Positions 1 through 10,513 of a stretch of 64,000 nt of DNA are shown here, piece by piece. Position numbers and translations under genes: made by a program. The notes below the pieces were generated by a model that worked only from the letters and a program-made list of their open reading frames with translations, was not told the DNA's origin and did not search any database. The DNA comes from Girardinichthys multiradiatus (taxonomy: Eukaryota > Chordata > Actinopteri > Cyprinodontiformes > Goodeidae), in contig NC_061816.1 in NCBI RefSeq assembly GCF_021462225.1, positions 13,851,390 to 13,915,389 on the forward strand, in the 5' to 3' direction. The first letter of the stretch is position 1; every line of letters starts with the position of its first letter.

Positions 1-431
1 ACTTTGGACCACTGAGCAACAGTCCAGTGCTGCTTGTCTGTAGCCCAGGTCAGGCGCTTCTGCCGCTGTTTTTGGTTCAAAAGTGGATTGACCTGGGGAA
101 TGTGGCACCTGTAGCCCATTTCCTGCACAGGCCTGTGCACGGTGGCTCTGGATGTTTCTACTCCAGACTCAGTCCACTGCTTCCGCAGGTCCCCCAAGGT
201 CTGGAATCGGCCCTTCTCCACAATCTTCCTCAGGGTCTGGTCACGTCTTCTCGTTGTGCAGCGTTTTCTGCCACACTTTTTCCTTCCCACAGACTTCCCA
301 CTGAGGTGCCTTGATACAGCACTCTGGGAACAGCCTATTCGTTCAGAAATTTCTTTCTGTGTCTTATCCTCTTGCTTGAGGGTGTCAATAGTGGCCTTCT
401 GGACAGCAGTCAGGTCGGCAGTCTTACCCAT
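1..431 (-). pseudogene. Tc1-A transposase, N-terminal part (copy 1)
   Basis: The start codon is the complement of 429-431 and the frame stays open to the window edge, about 143 codons. It covers the two helix-turn-helix DNA-binding modules of a Tc1 transposase: MGKTADLTAVQKATIDTLKQ at the start, then SERIGCSQSAVSRHLSGK, then the basic GRKKCGRKR linker. The catalytic DDE domain lies outside the window. The start is supported by the identical position in the other three copies. This copy carries the RCHIPQVN variant shared with copy 3, whereas copies 2 and 4 read RCRIPQVK. Because the outer inverted repeat is lost at 720, the copy cannot transpose on its own from this end. Confidence 0.85.
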
Positions 432-723
432 GATTGGGGTTTGAGTGATGAACCAGGCTGAGAGTTTTAAAGGCCTCAGGAATCTTTTGCAGGTGTTTAG
501 AGTTAACTCGTTGATTCAGATGATTAGGTTCATAGCTCGTTTCGAGACCCTTTTAATGATAGGCTAATTTTGTGAGATAGGAATTTTGGGTTTTCATGAG
601 CTGTATGCCAAAATCATCCGTATTAAGACAATAAAAGACCTGAAATATTTCAGTTAGTGTGCCATGAATCTAAAATATATGAATGTTAAATTTTCATCAT
701 GACCTTATGGAAAATAATGAACT
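1..723 (-). mobile_element. Tc1-like transposon family A, copy 1 (truncated at both ends)
   Basis: This is the 5' half of a Tc1-like element read on the minus strand. It matches copies at 6402-8010, 43032-44638 and 62808-64000 almost base for base. The left side runs off the window. The right inverted repeat begins near 524 and stops at 720-723, about 35 bp short of the outer tip (ending GGACCTG) seen in copies 2 and 3. There it passes directly into Tc1-B sequence through a shared AACT. A complete family A element is about 1.6 kb with roughly 200-bp terminal repeats. Confidence 0.93.
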
Positions 724-1400
724 CTCCCGGATGTGGGGAAGACAGTAAAGGTGGACTCATCAGAGAACAATACATGTTTGACATTGTCCACAGCCCAAGA
801 TTTGCGCTCCTTGCACCATTGAAACCGACGTTTGGCATTGGAATGAGTGACCAAAGGTTTGGCTATAGCAGCCTGGCCGTGTATATTGACCCTGTGGAGC
901 TCCCGACGGACAGTTCTGGTGGAAACAGGAGAGTTGAGGTGCACATTTAATTCTGCAGTGATTTGGGCAGCCGTGGTTTTATGTTTTTTGGATACAATCC
1001 GGGTTAGCACTCGAACATCCCTTTCAGAGAGCTTCCTCTTGCGTCCACACTTAGTCCTGTTGGATGTGGTTCGTCCTTCTTGGTGGTATGCTGACATTAC
1101 CCTGGATACCGTGGCTCTTGATACATCACAAAGACTTGATGTATTGGTCACTGATGCGCCAGCACGACGTGCACCAACTATTTGTCTTCTTTTGAACTCT
1201 GGTATGTCACCCATAATGTTGTGTGCATTTCAATATTTTGAGCAAAACTGTGCTCTTACCCTGCTAATTGAACCTTCACACTCTGCTCTTACTGGTGCAA
1301 TGTGCAATCAATGAAGACTGGCTACCAGGCTGGTCCAATTTAGCCATGAAACCTTCCACACTAAAATGACAGGTGATTCAGTTTCATTGTCCAATCCCTG
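720..1400 (-). mobile_element. Tc1-like transposon family B, copy 1 (fragment)
   Basis: The sequence is nearly identical to the 5' part of the complete family B copy at 13822-15076. It holds the transposase N-terminus and one terminal repeat, whose outer end (complement CAGGGATTGGACAATG) stops at 1400 next to a TA at 1401-1402. The other end is missing and is replaced by Tc1-A from 723 leftwards. L2 LINE sequence starts immediately after the TA, so B appears to have inserted into that LINE. Relative to copy 2 it has a short extra stretch near 1290-1308. Confidence 0.9.
724..1214 (-). pseudogene. Tc1-B transposase, N-terminal half (copy 1)
   Basis: The frame opens at 1214 with MGDIPEFKRRQIVGARRAGA and runs through a paired-like helix-turn-helix (SLCDVSRATVSRVMSAYHQE), a basic linker (CGRKRKLSERDVR) and a second DNA-binding module. 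It reaches the first catalytic aspartate in VLFSDES near 765. The frame then runs into the fusion with Tc1-A, so the second aspartate and the third acidic residue are absent. No internal stop lies before the junction. The start matches copy 2, where the same initiator lies 1 kb inside a complete element. Confidence 0.88.
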
Positions 1401-1402
1401 TA

Positions 1403-2661
1403 CACAGCAATGAGCTGTTTGGAGAGTTTCAGTCAGGCTTCATAGCTCATAATAGCACTGAAACAGCTCTGCTGAAAGTCACTAATGATATTCTTATGGC
1501 CTCAGATAATGGACTTATGTCGGTACTTGTCCTATTAGATCTCAGTTAAATCTCAGTGCTGCATTTGGTACAGTCGATCTCAATATTCTCTTAGAAAGGC
1601 TGGAATATGCTGTAGGGATCAGGGGAACAACGCTAGGCTGGTTTAAATCTTATTTGTCTGACAGATTCCAGTTTGGTCATGTAAATGACAAATCATCTTT
1701 AAGCTCCAGGGTTAATTGTGGAGTACAACATGGTTCAGTACTTGGGCCAATTCTCTTTACTATATATATGCTTCCAATAGGTCAAATTATAAGGCAGCAT
1801 AGAATAATTTTTTGCTGTTACGCTGATGGCATTCAGCTTTACTTATCCATGAATCCTGATGAGCCCAACCAGTTAGATAGACTACAAGCATGTCTTGAAG
1901 ATATAAAAACTTGGATGACTTAAAATTTTCTGCTTCTAAATTCAGACAAGACAGAAGTTGTCGTCTTTGGACCGGAGTCTTTAAAAAAGAAACTGCTTAG
2001 TCAATCACTTAACCTGGATGGCATTAAATTGACCTCTGATAATAAAGTAAAAGACCTTGGTTGTATTTTTGACCAGGACATGTCATTTAAATATCATATT
2101 AAACAGGTTTCTAGGATTTCCTTCTTTCATCTCCGGAACATTACCAAAATTAGAAATATCCTATCCAGGAGTGACACTGAAAAACTAGTCCATGCATTTG
2201 TTACTTCAAGGCTGGACTATTGTAATTCTTTACTATCAGGATGTCCACAAAATGCAGTTAAAAGCTTTCAGCTGACTCAAAATGCTGCAGCAAGAGTTCT
2301 GATGAAAATTAAAAAGAGAGATTATATTTCCCCTACTTTATCTTCCCTTCATTGGCTCCCTCTTAAATCCAGAATAGAATTTAAAATTATCCTCCTTACA
2401 TATAAAGCCCTTAATGATTTAGCTCCATCATACATCAGAGATCTGATTGTTCCATATGTTCCTAACAGGGCACTTCGTTCTCAGACAGCAGGTTTACTAG
2501 TGGTTCCTAGAGTCTCTAGAAGTAGAATGGGAGGCAGATCTTTTAGTTATGAGGCTCCTCTCCTGTGGATCCAGCTCCCAGTTTTAGTCTGTGAGGCAGA
2601 CACCCTGTCTACTTTTAAGGCTAGGCTTAAAACTTTCCTTTTTGATAAAGCTTATAGTTAG
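1403..2661 (+). pseudogene. L2 LINE reverse transcriptase (C-terminal part), inactive
   Basis: Translation gives pieces of a non-LTR reverse transcriptase: [20 protein letters not shown] near 1427, the GSVLGPILF block near 1735, the catalytic box near 1819-1830, then LNSDKTEVVVFGPES near 1930 and the C-terminal region at 2029-2658. The catalytic motif reads YADG instead of YADD, which alone would abolish polymerase activity. An 11-bp tandem duplication near 1537-1558 introduces a stop after LLDLS, and a stop at 1921-1923 separates two open segments. No endonuclease domain is visible because the 5' side is missing. The element is dead; identification rests on conserved block order. Confidence 0.85.
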
Positions 2662-3001
2662 AGTGGCTTAGGTTATCCTGAGCTATCTTCCTTATTTTTT
2701 ACCTCCATCTTCCCTCCCTGTTGGATGGAGTAAGGGGTGTCAGGTTTAGCCTAAACCGGCTCAGTTATGGTTGAGGTGCAAACATACCCACCAGTTCTGC
2801 TATCTGTATGACCCCCTCTCTTTTCCAGTGGTTATAATCAATCTGACAGAGAGAGGTATCCCAATCGTTGTGGTTATTAGTATAACAATGGCCATCAGTG
2901 GGCTCTAGATCGACATACTCTCTACATTTAAGGCTAGGCTTAAATCTTTCCTTTTTGATAAAGCCTATAGTTAGAGTGGCTTAGGTTATCCTGAGCTATC
3001 T
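2609..3001 (+). repeat. 80-bp direct duplication within the L2 3' region
   Basis: Positions 2609-2688 and 2922-3001 are near-identical (only a few differences). Both contain TTAGAGTGGCTTAGG and cover the end of the reverse transcriptase ORF and the start of the 3' UTR. The first copy is followed by about 230 bp not expected at this point. The second continues into the normal L2 3' UTR (GTTATGCTGTTATAGGC). Confidence 0.85.
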
Positions 3002-3899
3002 CTGTAGTTATGCTGTTATAGGCTTAGGCTGCTGGAGGACATAATTACCACTTTCACCCTCTTCACTACATTCTCACAATACTCTCTAATTCTGCAGTAT
3101 TTGCTGTTATTTCAGTTTTTAACTTTATGTTCTCCCTCTTTTCTCTTCCTAGAAGCTACAACTGGCCTGGCTCTGTGTCTACCTGTGACACCTTTCTGGA
3201 GAGGGGTATCGTCCAAGCTTCTGCTGGCAACAACTTAATGTTCACCCTCTACCAATGACCCACATGGCCCTGTCTTTCAGTGTTTAACCCTTTGTCTCTT
3301 CTAGACATGGCGATTGACTGAGTTTTTACTGTGACTAACTCTATGTGCTCTCTTTCAGACTCTAACCTTGAAAACTGGCTCAGAGTTTATCTCTTCATTC
3401 TTTCTAGGTGAAACAACTAAAGGAGCTACATCCATTAACATTTACTTTTCCTTCCCATAGAAAGGACTCCTGGATCATTGCTTCTTTGTTCTCTTTGTGT
3501 CTCTGCTCTATTCACTCAAAACCCCAGTCGGTCGTGGCAGATGGCCGCTCACACTGAGCCTGGTTCTGCTGGAGGTTTCTTCCTGTTAATAGGGAGTTTT
3601 TCCTCTCCGCTGTCGCTACATGCATGCTCAGTATGAGGGATTGCTGCAAAGTCAACCCCAGTGACTGTCCACTGTCTCTACATGCTCATCCGGGAGGAGG
3701 GAATGCTGCAAGTCACTGACTGGATGCAATCTGCTGGGTTTCTTTTATCTTTTTTATCCAATTTGAATAAATAACTGAATCTGACTGCACTGTTCAATGG
3801 TTAGGATTAATTGGAATGTATGTACCTGACTTTTGTAAAGTGCCTTGAAACAACATGTGTTGTGAATTGGCACTATATAAATAAACTGAATTGAATTGA

Positions 3900-6401
3900 T
3901 CATTTAAATTATCATTAAATGCTGTGAAGTTATGTGACATTTGGAAAACATATTCTCATACAATGGAAAGGAAAACAAATGGAAAAGGTAATTTGAGTAA
4001 GCAGAGGTATCATTTTCACAGTATACTCGTTATGGTATTCAACTCAAAACACCACTGGGCCTAATTATGGCTGTATGCTGCAGTGGTAAAATCTTCTTTA
4101 CATTTGTAGCTCTCTAGAAGTCTATTTGGGATATCTTCCATATACCCATTCACATAAATGGCTAAGTAAAATGTATGGGTAATTAACAGCAACAAGTTGC
4201 ACCTTATTAAAATGCAACTTGTGATTAATCTTTATGCCCTGTTACATCATCTTTTGCTGACCCATTTTTACGCTTCTGTGCTCATGATGTGGTTCATAAA
4301 ATAGCCAAATTGCCCTGAATGTTAATAACACGTCATTATGCATTTAAGGTAACACAATTAAACATCTTGTTATTTTTACCGTCCAAATCTAGCTCGCTAT
4401 TTCCCACTCCTGGTGCTCTGAAACATTGAAGGACGCCTTAATAAAAGAGACTTTGACCTGGGTTAATAATATTTAATGAGCTGTGAATTGTAAGTGAGAC
4501 AACAAAGACATAAGTCACGCTAATGATAAAAAGATAAATTACACATGATGATTTTTTGGGGTTTTTCTTTGTCACTTTGAGTGCATTTTTCCAAATACCT
4601 GCCACAAACATGGCCACGCATTTGATGTGAACCATATTTGATGGCTTGCTGACAGCCTGAACTTACACCCGGCACCACCCCCCTGCCTTTTCTCCCATTG
4701 TCAGAAAGCATTTTGTCTCCTCTTGACTCAGAGTTGCGAGCTGGAGGCTTTCTCGGTTGAGGGATGTGATGGGATTTGGGGAATAACTGCTACTCCAGAT
4801 TAAGGATGGAGATGAGGATGACGAGTGACTGACAAAAACAGACTTCTGGGAGGGCTTAGTTACTTTATAGTATCAAGGTCAAGCAGTGACTGAGGATGTG
4901 GGTATCTGCGCTGGCTGCACTGGCATGCTAAATTTGCAACAGGCCGGCAGTTATAATAGAGAGGTAAGACATAAACCAATGAAAGGCAGGTTTGGAGCAT
5001 CACCTCACGACTTAAAGAAAAACTTGTGTGTTTACATTTTAGACTTTAGAATACAAGCTTGTTTGAAAATAAATAATCCTCCAACCCACTTCGCGGTTTC
5101 ATTAAATGTTTCTTGAAAATACTCCCTAAATATTATCCTGCTTGAGAAGGAAAATGAAATGTGGTTTACTAAAGCAAAAGACATTGCGATAATGTGCATC
5201 ACCTGCATGCACGCACATAATAACCACTGTATCCCTCCAATGGTTTACATAACTGAAATGATGTGCTTCAGCTCTTCTCTCCTTATCACTACGAGCCATA
5301 CTTTATTGCCTAGACCACCTCAAAGAAAATTAAATGACGCCTCATCCGTTTGAAACCTCCCCGAAGCACGTTTTGTGAGGTTCTAATGCCGCCAAGATAC
5401 TGTTGAGCTGTTGTATTTTTCAAACACTTGCCTCCAAAGATCTGACTAAATGCCTTTTATTTTCTCTTTGTTTTCTTTTCTGTGACTCACATTATTCTTT
5501 GACTCCTTTCTACACACAGAATATTAAAGTGTCCTTCCAGCTGAAAAAAAACAGAATGAATGTTAAAAACTGAGTCCTGTGTTTTTTCAGCAGTCTTTCC
5601 GAATGTATTTCATAATGTTTTGATTAGATTGATGTTTGTTCAGACTCATATCATTAAAACTGACAAATTTGTTAAGTCACCAAATTAGTCTATTTGTGCT
5701 TTTACATAGGAAATAATTAAGACCTAGTCTCTGCAAAACATAAAACCAATTAATACTATATTGGGAAATAAATGACCTTTCAATCCAAGTACATTTAATA
5801 TATTGTTTTCTGTTGCTATAATTACTCACCAAATAATTTGCTTATTAGGTCCAAACTTGTTTTGCAGATATTTTATGGTAAATGTTGAAGCAATTCTCTA
5901 TGAAGGATTATAAATTGCACTCTGTTGGTTAAGTTGAAATGCACGCAATCAGTGGGCTGCAGCCGCAATGTTCTTTATCCTCAAATTATTGAATTTGTGC
6001 AAATGGTTCTGTTATGCATGATTACTGCATGTATTACTGTCAAGGATTTCAGAAAGTATTCTTAACCCTTGCTGTGACGTTTCACCCTTAACCCTTGTTA
6101 CAATTTACCATCAACTTCATTGTTTTTATGTGTGTTTTATGAAGCAAGCAACACGAAGTAGCATGTGCAATTTAAGTGGAAGAAAATAGTTTGCTGGTTT
6201 TCCGCTGGATTGTTTTTTACTGATAAAGAACTGAAAAGTCTTGCATGCATTTGTCTTCAGCCTGCTTTTCTCTAATACCTCCAAATAAAATCCTGTGCAA
6301 CCAGCTGCCTTCGGTAGTTACCTAATAAATAAATATTCCACTTGTATGTAATTTAATCTCACTATGAATTCAGCTGTCCTATAGGGGCCTCAAAAGGTTT
6401 A
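3900..6401. other. AT-rich stretch without recognised gene
   Basis: No coding frame, RNA gene or repeat was recognised here. Open frames are under 80 codons with no familiar motif. The segment ends at the TA target of Tc1-A copy 2 (6400-6401). Confidence 0.5.
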
Positions 6402-8010
6402 CAGGTCCTTCTCAAAATATTAGCATATTGTGATAAAGATCATTATTTTACATAATGTCATGATGAAAATTTAACATTCATATATTTTAGATTCATTGCA
6501 CACTAACTGAAATATTTCAGGTCTTTTATTGTCTTAATACGGATGATTGTGGCATACAGCTCATGAAAACCCAAAATTCCTATCTCACAAAATTAGCATA
6601 TTTCATCCGACCAATAAAAGAAAAGTGTTTTTAATACAATAAACGTCAACCTTCAAATAATCATGTACAGTTATGCACTCAATACTTGGTCGGGAATCCT
6701 TTTGCAGAAATGACTGCTTCAATGCAGCGTGGCATGGAGGCAATCAGCCTGTGGCACTGCTGAGGTCTTATGGAGGCCCAGGATGCTTTGATAGCAGCCT
6801 TTAGCTCATCCAGAGTGTTGGGTCTTGAGTCTCTCAACGTTCTCTTCACAATATCCCATAGATTCTCTATGGGGTTCAGGTCAGGAGAGTTGGCAGGCCA
6901 ATTGAGCACAGTGATACCATGGTCAGTAAATCATTTACCAGTGGTTTTGGCACTGTGAGCAGGTGCCAGGTCGTGCTGAAAAATGAAATCTTCATCTCCA
7001 TAAAGCTTTTCAGCAGATGGAAGCATGAAGTGCTCCAAAACCTCCTGATAGCTAGCTGCATTGACCCTGCCCTTGATAAAACACAGTGGACCAACACCAG
7101 CAGCTGACACGGCACCCCAGACCATCAATGACTGTGGGTACTTGACACTGGACTTCTGGCATTTTGCCATTTCCTTCTCCCCAGTCTTCCTCCAGACTCT
7201 GGCACCTTGATTTCCGAATGACATGCAGATTTGCTTTCATCTGAAAAAAGTACTTTGGACCACTGAGCAACAGTCCAGTGCTGCTTCTCTGTAGCCCAGG
7301 TCAGGCGCTTCTGCCGCTGTTTCTGGTCCAAAAGTGGCTTGACCTGGGGAATGCGGCACCTGTAGCCCATTTCCTGCACACGCCTGTGCACGGTGGCTCT
7401 GGATGTTTCTACTCCAGACTCAGTCCACTGCTTCCGCAGGTCCCCCAAGGTCTGGAATCGGCCCTTCTCCACAATCTTCCTCAGGGTCCGGTCACCTCTT
7501 CTCGTTGTGCAGCGTTTTCTGCCACACTTTTTCCTTCTCACAGACTTCCCACTGAGGTGCCTTGATACAGCACTCTGGGAACAGCCTATTCGTTCAGAAA
7601 TTTCTTTCTGTGTCTTACCCTCTTGCTTGAGGGTGTCAATAGTGGCCTTCTGGACAGCAGTCAGGTCGGCAGTCTTACCCATGATTGGGGTTTTGAGTGA
7701 TGAACCAGGCTGGGAGTTTTAAAGGCCTCAGGAATCTTTTGCAGGTGTTTAGAGTTAACTCGTTGATTCAGATGATTAGGTTCATAGCTCGTTTAGAGAC
7801 CCTTTTAATGATATGCTAATTTTGTGAGATAGGAATTTTGGGTTTTCATGAGCTGTATGCCAAAATCATCCGTATTAAGACAATAAAAGACCTGAAATAT
7901 TTCAGTTAGTGTGCAATGAATCTAAAATATATGAATGTTAAATTTTCATCATGACATTATGGAAAATAATGAACTTTATCACAATATGCTAATATTTTGA
8001 GAAGGACCTG
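6402..8010 (-). mobile_element. Tc1-like transposon family A, copy 2 (complete)
   Basis: A complete 1,609-bp element with TA on both sides (6400-6401 and 8011-8012). The terminal inverted repeats are about 200 bp (6402-6601 and 7811-8010). Both outer tips begin CAGGTCCTTCTCAAAATATT. The inner end of each repeat carries a related direct repeat (CTCACAAAATTAGCATAT), the IR/DR architecture known for Sleeping Beauty-like Tc1 elements. The transposase between the repeats is on the minus strand and is broken. Confidence 0.95.
6679..7682 (-). pseudogene. Tc1-A transposase (copy 2), one frameshift and one nonsense codon
   Basis: Full-length coding region of about 334 codons from the initiator at 7682 to the stop at 6679. 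The N-terminal helix-turn-helix part is open from 7682 to about 7230. There a single A is missing relative to copy 3 (CAGATTTGC against CAGAATTTGC), shifting the frame just after the first catalytic aspartate (LFSDES). The second aspartate is visible in FQHDLAPAHSA and the third acidic residue in [15 protein letters not shown]-to-TGA change in GKWFTDHG ends the second open segment at 6931. The protein would be inactive, but both ends of the element look usable in trans. Confidence 0.92.
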
Positions 8011-8012
8011 TA

Positions 8013-8230
8013 TATGAAATATGTTGGTGCTTTATGCTTTGAGGAAACTTTGATAGGAAGACAAACAAAACTAAATAAAGAAGAGGCTGCAAAAGACTTG
8101 ACATTGGGGTGGAGGTTCACCTTACAGAAAGAACTCGACCCTGAACATCCAGAGCAACAACTGAATGGTTCAGATAAAAGCATAATTATGTGTTATAATG
8201 TCCTGGTCAAAGTCCAGATATATATCTAAT
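8013..8230 (+). pseudogene. Old Tc1-like transposase relic
   Basis: An open frame reads EEAAKDLTLGWRFTLQKELD, which lines up with LESARDLRLGRRFIFQQDND of the Tc1-C transposase at 11,720-11,770. It continues with decayed forms of the DPKH and WPSQSPDLN blocks. It covers the region around the second catalytic aspartate, which has become E in QKELDPEH. No terminal repeats are recognisable. Tc1-A copy 2 abuts it on the left, so A probably landed in or beside this older relic. Confidence 0.6.
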
Positions 8231-10125
8231 TTAGAATAGGTAGTAAGGCTTGAGCTTTGCTGTTTACCAACTCTCCATCTTATTTGATTCATCTGACATT
8301 GTTTTGCAAAAAATAAATAAATGCATGTCTTATTTTTTTAGGACATTCATACAACCTTTAAATCCATGTTTTTTTGTTTTGGTTTTTTTTGTTAGTTTTT
8401 TTTTATTACCTTCCATCCAAATGAAATAACTTGACATAAAAGCCAAATAAAATACATTGAGCGTGCTTCAGTATAAATCTTTTTGGTCTAGCCACCATTA
8501 CAGTGCAGCTAGACAGACACTTAACTCTCAAGAATAATGCAGGAAGTTCTGTTCAAGCTCTTCACTGTCAGACGTAGTTAATTCAGATGCATCGAACTTT
8601 GCAGTGCTGTGTATAGCTGACTTTTACAACTGATTGTGTGAGCGCTTACAATAAACAACTTTGTATGAACTGTAGGCTGATACATCTTTTGATGTAATCC
8701 CCTTTGACAATGATATCAACAAGGAGATGTGAGGTTCTCATTCAAACATAATGTGTGAACTTGATCACAGTGTTAGCAAAATGACATACAGAGAGATGAG
8801 GCAGATGGAGCATACCAGTCCCTATGCAATCGCCTAAACGCACAGACTCCTGAAAAGGTTACCGAAGGAAATTGCCGAAACCATCAACAATCGTTGGCAC
8901 CCCTCATGTGTAAAAGCCTCTTCAAAATGGGAAAGACTTGAAGATACCACTTGAGTAAGGCAGACGTGTAGTGAACTTCATAAATTAAAAAAAGGTTACA
9001 ATGATCTGCAGTCAAAGCAGTTATCAAAAAGCTGAAAACTGTAACAAGATGTACCCAAATTTATATTACCACCACACACAGTGAGTAGGATGGGAAGGGA
9101 GGTAAAAAAAACTAGTCCAACTAGTATTACACCTCTTTATTTGGGTTGTCTTTAAGCACCTGTTTAAAAACATTAAAAAGTAAACTGATGATCCTTATCT
9201 CTTCTAAAAACCATTGGGAACAATACTGTTTGATATGTTTCCATGCAAAATGTTTAAAGAACTTAATTTGATAGCATTCAGTAAGTTAATACAGACTTTA
9301 AATATTGGAGTTAACCACCAATGCTAAAGAGAGTGTCCTGAAGAGAAAAAGCAAACTGCTGCATTAACAACCTGCTTTACCTTTGGAAAATGCTATAACC
9401 TAACCAGTTACTGCTCCAGGGCGTCCACTCACTATGGAGTCCCGAAGCCTTCAGGTTCATCTCATTTACATTTTGGTGATTTATTCTATGTGGGATCTGT
9501 TTGGAGTCCTGCATTTGAAACATCTTGGGACAAACCTAGCTTACCCTCATGGGTCGATACTGTGCCTTGCAAAAGCATTAAAAAAGTAAAAGTTAACAGC
9601 TAAACTGTTAACTGATATTTTATTCACATTATAAATTTAATATTTTTCATGGGGACTTTGATGATGTGAAATGTATCGCTAGGGTTGTCACAATACTAAA
9701 GTTTTAAACATGATACGGATAGTAAAAAATATATTGGATACCATTTTTTATCACAGCGGCAACATTTTTTGAAAGTACATAACTAATTGCAGTATGGCAG
9801 TATTCTCATTCTTTTTCATGAAGCCAAAACCAATCAGTAGAAGGCAACTCAGCACTCATATTTAAAACAAAATACATAATTTAAAAAGTGTCTTGTACAG
9901 AAAAACAGTAGAAAAGATAACATGTTATTGTAGTAATATTATTATTTTGGGAAGTGTGCACCTAGGATTTAGAAACACAACAATTGGAAGATAGTTTTTC
10001 TACAGTATGAACAAGGATCTGATCCCTGCAAATGTATTTAGCAGCAGCTCTGTTCTTTTTTCTTTAATTCTTTTTGGTAATTATGCATCGTATCTTCTTT
10101 GATAATCAACTAGAGGAGGCTTATA
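8231..10125. other. Mostly unique AT-rich sequence; possible MITE fragment near 9677-9800
   Basis: No gene was recognised. The stretch around 9677-9800 (AGGGTTGTCACAATACTAAA onward) resembles a short non-autonomous repeat common in fish genomes, recalled from general knowledge and not verified. The part around 8800-9060 looks transposase-derived in style but has no diagnostic motif. Confidence 0.4.
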
Positions 10126-10513
10126 CAGCGCCTTGCGAAAGTATTCAGCCCCCTTGAACGTTTCAACTTTTTGCCACATTTCAGGCTTCAAACATAAAGA
10201 TATAAAATTCTAATTTTTTGCAAAGAATCAACAACAAGTGGGACACAATCGTGAAGTAGAATGAAATTTATTGGATGTGTCAAACTTTTTTAACAAATAA
10301 AAAACTGAAAAGTGGGGCGTGCAATATTATTTGGCCCCTTTACTTTTGGTGCGGCAAACTCACTCCAGAATTTCAGTGAGGATCTCTGAATGATCCAATG
10401 TTGTCCCAAATGACTGATTATGATAAATAGAATCCACCTGTGTGTAATCAAGTCTCTGTATAAATGCACCTGCTCTGTGATAGTCTCAGGGTTCTGTTCA
10501 AAGCGTAGAGAGC

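Larger units (their letters stand above)
1403..3899 (+). mobile_element. L2-clade non-LTR retrotransposon (LINE), decayed
   Basis: A LINE fragment comprising the second half of the reverse transcriptase ORF and a long 3' UTR. The 3' end is the GCACTATATAAATAAACTG motif followed by short GAATT-type repeats at about 3868-3899, typical of fish L2 tails. The coding part contains SLHWLPLKSRIEFKIILLTYKAL, an L2 signature. The 5' side is interrupted at 1401-1402 by the Tc1-B insertion, so any 5' part would lie left of the Tc1 remnants, outside the window. The 3' UTR carries an internal duplication of an 80-bp segment. Confidence 0.85.

Noticed and set aside
27..444. Plus-strand open frames of 95 and 100 codons, recurring at 7278-7722, 43909-44284 and on the minus strand at 63096-63540
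   Set aside because: They are antisense shadows of the Tc1-A transposase and recur only because the transposon recurs.
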